In this document: positions 18,213 through 25,840 of the stretch, one piece after another | Layout: every line of letters starts with the position of its first letter | Numbering within the stretch: position 1 is the stretch's first letter | Assembly (NCBI RefSeq): GCF_014174515.1 | Contig: NZ_JACJUG010000001.1 | Coordinates: 186,001-250,000 of the forward strand | Origin: Mitsuaria sp. WAJ17 | GTDB lineage: Bacteria; Pseudomonadota; Gammaproteobacteria; Burkholderiales; Burkholderiaceae_C | DNA: 64,000 nt | Direction: 5' to 3' | Program-made: the position numbers and the translations under genes | Notes under the pieces: model-generated | Database searches by the model: none | Seen by the model: only the letters and a program-made list of their open reading frames with translations | Told to the model about the DNA's origin: nothing

Positions 18213-20486
18213 ATGCGCTTTCTGCGTCGCCGCCCACTGATGGCGAGCCCGCTGCTCCTGCCGCTGTGCGCCCACGCGCAAGGTGGCCTGCTGCCCAGCT
18301 GGAACGATCTCAATGCCCGGGACCCCGTGCTGTGGCTGGGCCTGGCCTGCGTGGCCGGCGGCCTGGCCCTGGGTGGCGTGCTGTCCCTCTTCCTGCATCA
18401 GCGCCAGCGCCTTCAGCGTCGGCGTGAGGAGCTGCGCCGCCTGCGCCAGGATCGTGCCCGCCTGCGGGCCTTCCTCAACGCCGTGCCCGACCCCATGTTC
18501 TCCAAGAACGCTTGGGGGGCCTACGAGGGTTGCAATCCCGCCTTCGAGGCAGCGGTGGGGCGCAGCGAGGCCGAACTGCTGGGCCGGCGCGACGATGAAG
18601 CCGGGGTCAGCGTCGAATGGACCCGCAAGCGCGATCGCCAGATGAGCTGGTACCAGCGGCCCAATGGCGAGCGCCAGTGCCTGGACGTGGTCCAGGTGGA
18701 CATCCACGACGGCGAGGACTTCCTCGGCCGCATGGCCATCGGCCGCGACGTCACCGAACTGCAGCTGGCGCGCGAGAAGGCACGCCGTGCCGAAACCGTC
18801 TTCGCCCATTGTGGCGAGGGCATCGTGGTCTGTGACGAGGAACTGCGGGTGCTGGACCTCAACCCGGCGCTGAGCCGCATCTGCGGCTACGAGCGCGAGG
18901 AGCTGCTGGGCGAGGTGCCCCAGCTCTGGCGCGACGGCGAGCAGGACCCCGAGCAGTTGCTGGCCCTGCACGCCCAGGTCGAGAGCCAGGGCCACTGGAG
19001 TGGCGAGCTGCTGGTGCGCCACAAGAGCGGCGACCCCGTGCCCGTCTGGGCCACCGTCGTTCGCGTCGATTCCGATGCCGGAGGGGGCGAGGGCCTGCAG
19101 TACCTCAGCGTGCTGACCGACATCTCCCGCATCAAGGCCACCGAGGCCGAGCTGCTGCACCAGTCCCTGCACGATCGCCTCACCGGCCTGCCCAACTCGG
19201 CCCTGATGCGCGACCGCATCGAGCGCGAAATCGGCCAGGCCCAGCGTGCGCAGGGCAAGGTGGCGGTGCTCTTCATTGACCTCGACGACTTCCGCGACGT
19301 CAACGACATCGCCGGCCATGCCGCGGGCGACCAGGTGCTGCGCACGGCGGCCGAGCGCTTCGTCAACGTGGTGCGTGCCAGCGACTCCGTGGCCCGCGTG
19401 GGGGCCGATGAATTCGCCATCGTGCTGGGCGGCCTGGATGACGAGTCCGCCGCCCTGCGCCTGGGCGACCGCCTGGTCCAGGCCATGGACGAGCCCATCC
19501 ATGTGGGCCTGCAGCGCTTCAACATCGGCGCCAGCATCGGCCTGGCGCTCTTCCCCACTGACGGTCAGACGGTCGACGAGCTGCTGCGCAATGCCGAGGC
19601 CGCCATGTGCCGTGCCAAGGTCCATGCGCGCAACAGCGTGCAGTCCTACCGTCCCGAGCTGACCCAGGCCGTGCAGCAGCGCTTCGAGCTGACGCACGCC
19701 CTGCGCTTGGCCAACGAGGCGGCGCAATTCCGCCTGGAGTACCAGCCCCAGGTGCGGCTGTCCGATGGTCAGCTGATCGGCGCCGAGGCCCTGCTGCGCT
19801 GGCGCCATCCGACCCGCGGCCCCATCTCACCGGCCGAATTCATCCCCCTGGCCGAGGACACCGGCCTCATCGTGCCCATCGGCCGCTGGGTGCTGGAGCA
19901 GGCCTGCGCCCAGGCCGCGCGCTGGCAGGGCCAGCCCGGCAAGCCGCAGCAGGTGGCGGTGAACGTCTCGGCGCGTCAGCTGCGCCAGCCGGACTTCATC
20001 CTGGCCCTGGACTTCATCCTCATGAGCACCGGCTGTCCGGCCACGGCGCTGGAGCTGGAGGTCACCGAGAGCCTGCTGCTGGAGGACGCCGAGCAGGCCA
20101 TCCGCCTGCTCAATCAGTTGGCCGACCGTGGCGTGCGCGTGGCCATCGACGATTTCGGCACAGGCTACTCGTCGCTCGCCTACCTCAAGCGCATGCCGGT
20201 GCAGACCCTCAAGATCGACCGCAGCTTCGTGCAGGAACTGGGCGAGGACAACAACGTCGCCGCCATCGCCCGCACCGTCATCGTGCTGGCCCACAGCCTG
20301 AACCTGGACGTGCTGGCCGAGGGCGTGGAGACCGCCCAGCAGGCCGAATGGCTGCGCCGCGAGGGCTGCGACTGGGCCCAGGGCTGGCACTACGGCCGTC
20401 CCATGCCTGCCGACGCCTTCGAGTTGGCCCAGCCCGTGGCCGCGGAGCCCAAGCTGGCGGTGGTGAAGGCCTTGCAGCGGGCTTGA
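18213..20486 (+). CDS. PAS-GGDEF-EAL protein, probable cyclic-di-GMP phosphodiesterase
   Basis: A 757-residue protein. A short N-terminal export/anchor region and a membrane segment (~40-62) precede a coiled stretch, two PAS-like domains (~85-190 and ~195-310), a GGDEF domain (~315-480) and an EAL domain (~495-740). The diguanylate cyclase motif is degenerate, GADEF at 397-401, so synthesis is doubtful though GTP binding is possible. The EAL part looks intact: EALLRW (525-530), VTESLLLED, IDDFGTGYSSL, LKIDRSFV, AEGVET. It should degrade cyclic-di-GMP at the inner membrane in response to a PAS-sensed cue. Confidence 0.95.
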   Translation: MRFLRRRPLMASPLLLPLCAHAQGGLLPSWNDLNARDPVLWLGLACVAGGLALGGVLSLFLHQRQRLQRRREELRRLRQDRARLRAFLNAVPDPMFSKNAWGAYEGCNPAFEAAVGRSEAELLGRRDDEAGVSVEWTRKRDRQMSWYQRPNGERQCLDVVQVDIHDGEDFLGRMAIGRDVTELQLAREKARRAETVFAHCGEGIVVCDEELRVLDLNPALSRICGYEREELLGEVPQLWRDGEQDPEQLLALHAQVESQGHWSGELLVRHKSGDPVPVWATVVRVDSDAGGGEGLQYLSVLTDISRIKATEAELLHQSLHDRLTGLPNSALMRDRIEREIGQAQRAQGKVAVLFIDLDDFRDVNDIAGHAAGDQVLRTAAERFVNVVRASDSVARVGADEFAIVLGGLDDESAALRLGDRLVQAMDEPIHVGLQRFNIGASIGLALFPTDGQTVDELLRNAEAAMCRAKVHARNSVQSYRPELTQAVQQRFELTHALRLANEAAQFRLEYQPQVRLSDGQLIGAEALLRWRHPTRGPISPAEFIPLAEDTGLIVPIGRWVLEQACAQAARWQGQPGKPQQVAVNVSARQLRQPDFILALDFILMSTGCPATALELEVTESLLLEDAEQAIRLLNQLADRGVRVAIDDFGTGYSSLAYLKRMPVQTLKIDRSFVQELGEDNNVAAIARTVIVLAHSLNLDVLAEGVETAQQAEWLRREGCDWAQGWHYGRPMPADAFELAQPVAAEPKLAVVKALQRA

Positions 20487-20918
20487 GGGCGCGGCAGCTG
20501 GGGTCAGGTCTTGCGCAAGACACCCCCTTGGGCAGCGACGCATGTCATGGCACGCAGAGGTCGCCGTCGCCCCGTTTCCCAGGATTGCGGGCCTTTCAAA
20601 GTAGAGTCGGAAGCCGCAGCCCCAGGATGGCCGAGGCGCATGGCGCCCCCGCCTCCAAGCGGTCCGGCTCCATGGTGCCGTGAGACCCGCCGATGAAGAC
20701 CGTTCCGGTGCTGCCCCGCACACAGGATAGCCTGTGCCTCATTTACAGCAAGGCGAACTGAGCCGGGCCCCCTGTCTTGAAGCCGGCCGGGCGCCCATCT
20801 TGGGCACAGATCGCCCGGCACTGGGCTCTCTCTGGACGCCAGCCTGGCACCCCCAGTCCAACAGCCCGTCGGATGCGCACAGCTCTGCCCTCTCAATGAC
20901 CATTCGAGGGAGAACTCC
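20487..20918. other. intergenic stretch with two dyads, no gene seen
   Basis: About 430 bases after the EAL gene. It holds the motif palindrome at 20500-20528 and a second hairpin, GCCGGGCG / CGCCCGGC (20786-20793 with 20812-20819). No reading frame here has convincing coding character on either strand. Confidence 0.5.
20500..20528 (+). repeat. dispersed motif copy forming a REP-like palindrome
   Basis: GGGGT-CA-GGTCTTGC is mirrored by GCAAGAC-ACCCC, so this copy is the left arm of a stem centred at 20513/20514. It lies 13 bases after the EAL gene stop. Confidence 0.6.
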
Positions 20919-21352
20919 ATGAAAAGAATCCTGCCGCTGATCAGCGACTCGTCCCGGTGCGCCTCCGGAGCCGCCATGGCGCCGGCAGCGGCGCGCCGAG
21001 CCCCAACGGTCCGGTGGATCGCCAGAGCAAGCTTGCCTGTACGGTCGAGGTGGATGGAACAGGCAATGGTGGCGGTACTGGCAGCGGCGGCTCCAGTGCG
21101 ACAGAAGCCGGCTTCAAGCAGGACGCGCTGAAGAGTGCCAAAGGTCTGGAACTGCCGTGCCCGAAGGGCGTCGAACCGGAGCAGGTTTACATTGCCCGGA
21201 TGATCAGCTGCTGCCATGCCACGGTGAAGGGCACCTTCCCCACCATGTCGTGGCTCTACCCCGCCATCCCACCCGCGGCCTGCCGCCTCGCAGGCATTGA
21301 GGCGAAGGCCGAAGGTGTGCTGCTGGGTATCGACTCATGCAAGGCCAACTGA
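20919..21352 (+). pseudogene. small unknown gene, probably frameshifted near its start
   Basis: A very good ribosome site (GAGGGAG) precedes ATG at 20919 (MKRILPLISDS), but that frame soon loses coding character. The frame that ends at 21352 does look coding: a Gly/Ser linker, then FKQDALKSAKGLELPCPKG, Cys pairs and a Cys-containing C-terminus (GIDSCKAN); alone it would need a GTG start at 20957 with no ribosome site. The simplest reading is one secreted or anchored protein broken by a frameshift at ~20945-20960. Not matched to a known family. Confidence 0.45.
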
Positions 21353-22316
21353 AGCAACGTCCGCCCTGGGGCGTTTGGCTGGCCCTGCTGGCCGCGGCAG
21401 GCGGCTGCTTTCTTGCCGTGCGCATGATTGCCACGCCCGAGCGCGCCGTTGTACCCCGGCGTTGGGCACAGGGCCTGTCGCGGGCACCGTGCGGCCGGCG
21501 CTGAGTGTTCTCCTCTCTCTGCCTGCATCCACTCCGCAGCCGGCGCGGCAGGCGGGACAGGAGGCGTCGGGGACGGCAGGCGGTGGCCTGATCGCTCGTC
21601 CGCGCTCGTCCGGCCCTGGACTGGTACCAGGCGGCCCTTGTGCCGACGGCTTCGGTACGGGATCGGACCATCGCCTTGCGCATCAATGTTCTTTGCGCGC
21701 AGGTGCGGTCGGCCAGGGCGTCGTTCGAGACGCTGCGAACGGCCAGCAGCAGGCCGGCCGTCGCCTCGGCCCCCGGCGTGAGTGCGCAGGAGCTGGCCGA
21801 GCTGAACATGCGCACTGCGAAGGCAGTGCCGCCGGAGCAAGGGGTCGAGCTGCAGAAGCTCAGCGGCTGTTGCGCGCCGGGTGAAGGCTTCGAGCTGGCG
21901 CGCTCACTGCGCGAGGCCGGCACGCGGCCGATCGAGTACTTCGAGCTGGCCCTGCCTGAGCGTCCGCTCGCCGGCCGGTTACCTGTGGCGGTCGGGGTGG
22001 TGGGCAATCCCAGGGCCAATGGGCCCGAGTTCGCGATCTGGGCAGACCGGGGCTTCGTGACGTCCTTGAGCGAGGCCATGGCCTGAACGATCTGCAGGCC
22101 TGGCATGCCAGCGCCTGGATCCTCCGTGAAGTGCTGGGTAACACCGAGGAGGTGGCCCTGTTCGACCGCACCCAGTGTGCGGTCTATGGCCATTACCGCA
22201 GCGCGAACCTGCTGACCGAGGCCAAGCGCCAGCGCGCCGAGGCCGCGGCGCGCCAGGTGCTGCAGGACCTGCAGCGGCAGGACTGGCCACGCCTGGTCTA
22301 CGGCCCACAGCCCTGA
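21337..22316 (+). pseudogene. unknown membrane-anchored protein gene with at least three frameshifts
   Basis: It starts at ATG 21337, overlapping the previous frame's stop, with an N-terminal anchor (WGVWLALLAAAGGCFLAV). The frame stops at 21502, but coding continues in another frame (TVRPALSVLLSLPASTPQP), returns near 21600 to the first (ALDWYQAALVPTASVRDRT ... up to 22086), then shifts again near 22075 into one giving LNDLQAWHASAWILREVL and ending at 22316. The pieces read as one ~320-residue protein. Either the gene has decayed or the local sequence has base-count errors. Function not recognised. Confidence 0.5.
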
Positions 22317-22340
22317 AGACCCCGCCAGAACGCCGCCGCC

Positions 22341-22547
22341 TCAGCCGTCACCGCAGCCCTTACCGCAGCCCTTACCGCAGCCCGGCTCTGCCTCGGCGCC
22401 GAACCAGGCTGCGGCCAGCAGCCCGACACCCAGTTCCATCACCTCCAGCCCCTCCAGCAACTCGAGGCTGGACCCGAACCAGCCGCACTCGCGCGCGCCG
22501 GGTGGCCCCGGGGGCTCGGGTGTCCCGTCTGTCATGGCGTCTTGCAC
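22341..22547 (-). CDS. small protein with a Cys-Gly-Lys-Gly repeat tail
   Basis: A 68-residue frame starting at GTG 22547, with AGGGG seven bases upstream; an ATG at 22535 is the alternative. A Pro/Gly-rich N-terminus with one Cys-Gly-Trp-Phe precedes a hydrophobic helix (VMELGVGLLAAAWFG, ~36-50), and the end is CGKGCGKGCGDG. The 12-base DNA repeat behind the tail is exact (positions ~22349-22380). Codon bias fits a gene. A Cys-rich tail on a short membrane helix suggests metal or thiol chemistry, but no family is recognised. Confidence 0.5.
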   Translation of the reverse strand: MQDAMTDGTPEPPGPPGARECGWFGSSLELLEGLEVMELGVGLLAAAWFGAEAEPGCGKGCGKGCGDG

Positions 22548-22754
22548 GGTGCGCCCCTGAAGTGATAAGGGCGTTGATCATGAAAGTTATCTCGTCCGAT
22601 GGCATCGCCAAGCGATGTGAGACCGGGCTGCGCAAGTGGTCGCCTAGCCCTTACCATCGCGGGCAAATTTTATTGAATCCCCGACAGCCGGCCCCACCTG
22701 CCCCCCAGACAGGGCAGCAGCCCGCCGGCCTGTCCCGAAGCACGGATGGACTGC

Positions 22755-24278
22755 ATGGCTCGCTCACTGTCACCCTGTCTGCTGGCTTGCTGCATCGGCA
22801 TGGCCCTGGCCGGCCTGTGCGGGGAGGCCCGTGCCGAGCGCGCGGGGTCCGGCAGCCTGCAGGCCAGCGAGGCTTCCCTGAGGCTGGAGTACCAGCGCGT
22901 GAGCGTGCCCGGCGACCATCCCCTGGACCTGATGGGCCTTCATTTCCACCAGCAGGTGATGGAGGGCGTCAAGGTGGGCGCGGGTTTCTACGCGCCGCTG
23001 CTCAAGGGCGAGTACGGCGGCTTTGTCGCAGCCGATCTCGGCGTGCTGGCCCGCTATCCGCTGGCGGGGCCCTGGTACCTCACTGCAGGCCTGTCCGCGG
23101 GCGGGGGTGGGGGCGGGCGCAGCGTCGAGCACAGCAAGCTGCTCTCGGGCAGCGGCGGCTTCGTCAAGGGCCATGTGGGCCTGGGCTACGACTTCGGTGA
23201 CTTCTCGGTGGGGGCCAGCGTGTCGAGGCTGAAGTTCCGCAAGTCGCTGATCGACGGCAGCCAGGCCAATGTCTTCATCGAGTTCCCCTTCCGCTACCTC
23301 ACCGGCCCCTATGCAGGCCACGGGCAGTCATTGGCAAGGGAAGACGACCAGCGCGCTGGGCATGAGATGGGCGAGAGCATGCTGACGCTGTCGCTGGACA
23401 ACTACCGCCAGCAGGACCCGCGGGGCTCGAACAAGCACACGGTGGGGCTGGGCGAGCTGCAGTTCGCCCACTTCTTTGCGCAGGACAGCTACTGGTTCGC
23501 CTCCCTGGGCATGGGCTGGCGCGGCATGCCCCTGTACAACCAGTTGCTGGGCGGTGCGGGCCAGCGCTGGCGGCTCTCGCCCGCGCTGACACTCTACGGC
23601 CAGCTGGGCCTGGGCTCTGGAGGTTATGCCCCGGATGTCATTGACACGGCCTCTGGCCTGCTGGTCTACCCCCGGCTGGGCCTGGAGTACGCGCTGGACC
23701 GCGATCTGGGCCTGGCCTTCACGCTGGGCTACATGACGGCGCCCCGAGGCAGCTCGCGCAACCAGACCTTCGGCCTGGCCCTGACCCGGCACCTGCGCTC
23801 CGGGCAGTCCGGCGATGCCGTCGGGCCGGCGCGCTACCAGGGCCTGCGGCTGTCGGTCTTCCAGCACACCGCCTTCCACCTGAGCTACCGGGAGCAGGCG
23901 CGCCCGGCGCTGCAGATGATGGGCCTGCAACTGGACCTGCCCCTGGATCCGCACTGGTACCTGCCGCTGCAGGCCTCCGGCGCCTACAACGCCTACCTGG
24001 GCTATCCCGGCTATGCCGAGATCCTGGCCGGTCTGGGCCTGCAGACGGCGCTCGCGCGCGAGGACCGCTTCCAGGCCTTCGGCCAGCTGATGGCCGGCGC
24101 CAATGTGCACGGCAAGGTGGCCAAGGCCAGCGCCGGCCTGCGCTGGATCATCGACGAGCGCCTGGCCCTGAACGCCTCGCTCGGGCGCACCCTGGGTCGT
24201 GGAGACACTGGCGGGCATTTCAGCGCCAGCAACCTGACCCTGGGCCTGGACTACCGCTTCTCCCTCCCGACGCGCTAG
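22755..24278 (+). CDS. predicted outer-membrane beta-barrel protein
   Basis: About 507 residues with a signal peptide (LLACCIGMALAGLCGEARA). The rest is a succession of short amphipathic, Gly/Tyr/Leu-rich strands separated by turns, and it ends in the aromatic GLDYRFSLPTR typical of barrel C-termini, although the very last residue is not aromatic. Two halves resemble each other in style (AGFYAPLL, GLGYDFGDF; QASGAYNAYLGYPGYAE), which may mean an internal duplication. An ATG nine bases earlier (22746) is possible. Function unknown. Confidence 0.65.
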   Translation: MARSLSPCLLACCIGMALAGLCGEARAERAGSGSLQASEASLRLEYQRVSVPGDHPLDLMGLHFHQQVMEGVKVGAGFYAPLLKGEYGGFVAADLGVLARYPLAGPWYLTAGLSAGGGGGGRSVEHSKLLSGSGGFVKGHVGLGYDFGDFSVGASVSRLKFRKSLIDGSQANVFIEFPFRYLTGPYAGHGQSLAREDDQRAGHEMGESMLTLSLDNYRQQDPRGSNKHTVGLGELQFAHFFAQDSYWFASLGMGWRGMPLYNQLLGGAGQRWRLSPALTLYGQLGLGSGGYAPDVIDTASGLLVYPRLGLEYALDRDLGLAFTLGYMTAPRGSSRNQTFGLALTRHLRSGQSGDAVGPARYQGLRLSVFQHTAFHLSYREQARPALQMMGLQLDLPLDPHWYLPLQASGAYNAYLGYPGYAEILAGLGLQTALAREDRFQAFGQLMAGANVHGKVAKASAGLRWIIDERLALNASLGRTLGRGDTGGHFSASNLTLGLDYRFSLPTR

Positions 24279-24323
24279 GTGTGAAGCGTCAAGAGGTCGC
24301 CGCCTGCCGGCTTGCTCCCGCGC

Positions 24324-25172
24324 TCAGGGCGTCGGCGTGCCGCTGGCCAGGGCCTGCTGCAGGGCCTGGCGGTACTCGGCGGACTCGCGCACCGCGGCCA
24401 CGCCGTCCCAGATCCTTTCGGCCAGGGCCGGGTGCTGCCTGACGAAGGCATGCGAGAGCATCAGGTAATAGGGCTTGCTGACCAGGGGCGGGCCCTGGCG
24501 CTCGATCTGCGCGGCGAACTGTGGGTTGCGGCTGAGGGCGTAGTCGCCCTGGCTGGTCTGCAGCGCCGCGGCGCCCAGGCGGCGGCGCTGCAGCATGCCC
24601 AGGATGGCATCGGGCGCCTTGGCCGAGGCTTCGATGGGCAGCTGCTGCTGGCGCAGCCAGGCCACGATGGAGAAGCCGGCCTGGGCGCCCACGGCCCCGT
24701 CCAGCTGGCTCAGCTGCTGCCCATCCCAGCTGACGGCGCTGCCCTTGAGGCGGTAGAGGTGGTAGCTCTCCTCCAGCATGGCGCGTTCGGCGTCCACCTG
24801 CCCGCCCCGCATGGGGTAGCGGCCGACCTTCAGGCGCTCGGGCTGGAAACTGGCCTTGAAGGCCCCGTCCACGCCGCCCTCCTGCAGGGAGAGTAGGCAG
24901 CGCCGCCAGGGCAGCAGCGCGACCTCGAAGCGCAGGCCCAGGTGCTGGCCCAGCAGGCGCACCATCAACATGTTGAGCCCGCTGCGGTCGCGCAGTAGCC
25001 AGGGGTAGGAGTTCTCGTCTTCGGCGCACAGCTGCAGCGTGCCGGGGCTGCCGGCGTCCGGCACCTGGGCCCGGGCGCCCTCGGATCCCGGCGCAAAGAC
25101 GCTGATCAAGCCCGCGGCCATGAGCGATGCCCGGCCTGCGAGGCCAGGCCTTTCTGCGCGATCCCAACGCAT
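24324..25172 (-). CDS. orphan periplasmic solute-binding protein (SBP family 3-like)
   Basis: A 282-residue exported protein. After the signal peptide (MAAGLISVFAPG..ARAQ) comes the family opening TLQLCAEDENSYPWLL and the lobe-1 pattern LLPWRRCLLSLQEGGVDGAF, as in amino-acid-type binding proteins; the C-terminal helix is Ala/Gln-rich. GGAGG precedes the ATG. No permease or ATPase is adjacent, so it is either an orphan receptor or works with a distant system. Two relatives lie at 32.8 and 36.5 kb. Confidence 0.75.
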   Translation of the reverse strand: MRWDRAERPGLAGRASLMAAGLISVFAPGSEGARAQVPDAGSPGTLQLCAEDENSYPWLLRDRSGLNMLMVRLLGQHLGLRFEVALLPWRRCLLSLQEGGVDGAFKASFQPERLKVGRYPMRGGQVDAERAMLEESYHLYRLKGSAVSWDGQQLSQLDGAVGAQAGFSIVAWLRQQQLPIEASAKAPDAILGMLQRRRLGAAALQTSQGDYALSRNPQFAAQIERQGPPLVSKPYYLMLSHAFVRQHPALAERIWDGVAAVRESAEYRQALQQALASGTPTP

Positions 25173-25260
25173 GCCTATTTGCCTCCTGCCCCCCGCAGCA
25201 GGCGGGCGGGGCTTCCTGAATATAGCCAGCCCGACCGGGGCTTGTGCGCTTGCGCGCGCT

Positions 25261-25734
25261 TCAGATCGGCAGGGCCGTGCTGTTCTTCACCTCCTCCATC
25301 ACGGCGTAGGTGCGGGTCTCGCGCACGCCGGGCAGGGTCCAGATCACGCTGCCAATGAATTCGCGGTAGGCGCTCATGTCCGACACCCGGGTCTTGAGCA
25401 GGTAGTCGAAGCCACCGGCCACCAGATGGCATTCCAGGATCTCGGGCCGGGCCTGGACGGCAGCCTTGAAGTTGTCCATCACGTCCTGCACCGTGCGGTC
25501 CAGCAGGATCTCGATGAAGACCATCATCGAGGCCCCGAGCTTGGCCGGGTTCAGGCGGGCCTCGTAGCCCAGGATGTAGCCCTCGCGGGTGAGGCGCTTG
25601 ACGCGCTCCAGCACGGCCGTCGGGGAGAGGTGCACCGTCTCGGCCAGCTTCAGATTCGAGATGCGCCCATCTTGCTGAAGCACGCGCAGAATGCGGGCGT
25701 CGATGGTGTCGAGACCGGTGTCGGTGCTGGCCAT
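25261..25734 (-). CDS. Lrp/AsnC-family regulator, likely controlling putA
   Basis: A 157-residue protein: N-terminal helix-turn-helix (LDTIDARILRVLQQDGRISNLKLAETVHLSPTA, here split by family landmarks DGRISN and LSPTAV), then an Lrp ligand-binding RAM domain (MMVFIEILLDR, FDYLLKTRVSDMSAYREF, TYAVMEEVKN). It is transcribed divergently from putA over 106 bases that contain a perfect dyad. In other proteobacteria an Lrp-like PutR activates putA in response to proline; the arrangement and the lack of a DNA-binding domain in this PutA fit that model. Confidence 0.95.
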   Translation of the reverse strand: MASTDTGLDTIDARILRVLQQDGRISNLKLAETVHLSPTAVLERVKRLTREGYILGYEARLNPAKLGASMMVFIEILLDRTVQDVMDNFKAAVQARPEILECHLVAGGFDYLLKTRVSDMSAYREFIGSVIWTLPGVRETRTYAVMEEVKNSTALPI

Positions 25735-25765
25735 ATGAATTTCCCACTGTAGCTGCGTTGATGTT

Positions 25766-25780
25766 CTGAATTTAATTCAG
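25766..25780. promoter_or_regulatory. perfect dyad between the Lrp-type regulator and putA
   Basis: CTGAATT-T-AATTCAG, an AT-rich 15-base palindrome in otherwise GC-rich DNA, as expected for an Lrp-family operator. Confidence 0.6.
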
Positions 25781-25840
25781 CTCCAACCTGCATAAAGTTC
25801 AGGCTTTCACTAATTCGACCGCGTTTAAAAGGGGATCTCC

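Noticed and set aside
22770..23321. Minus-strand 183-residue frame inside the barrel gene
   Set aside because: Antisense shadow with no start signal, while the plus-strand protein has a leader and barrel pattern.
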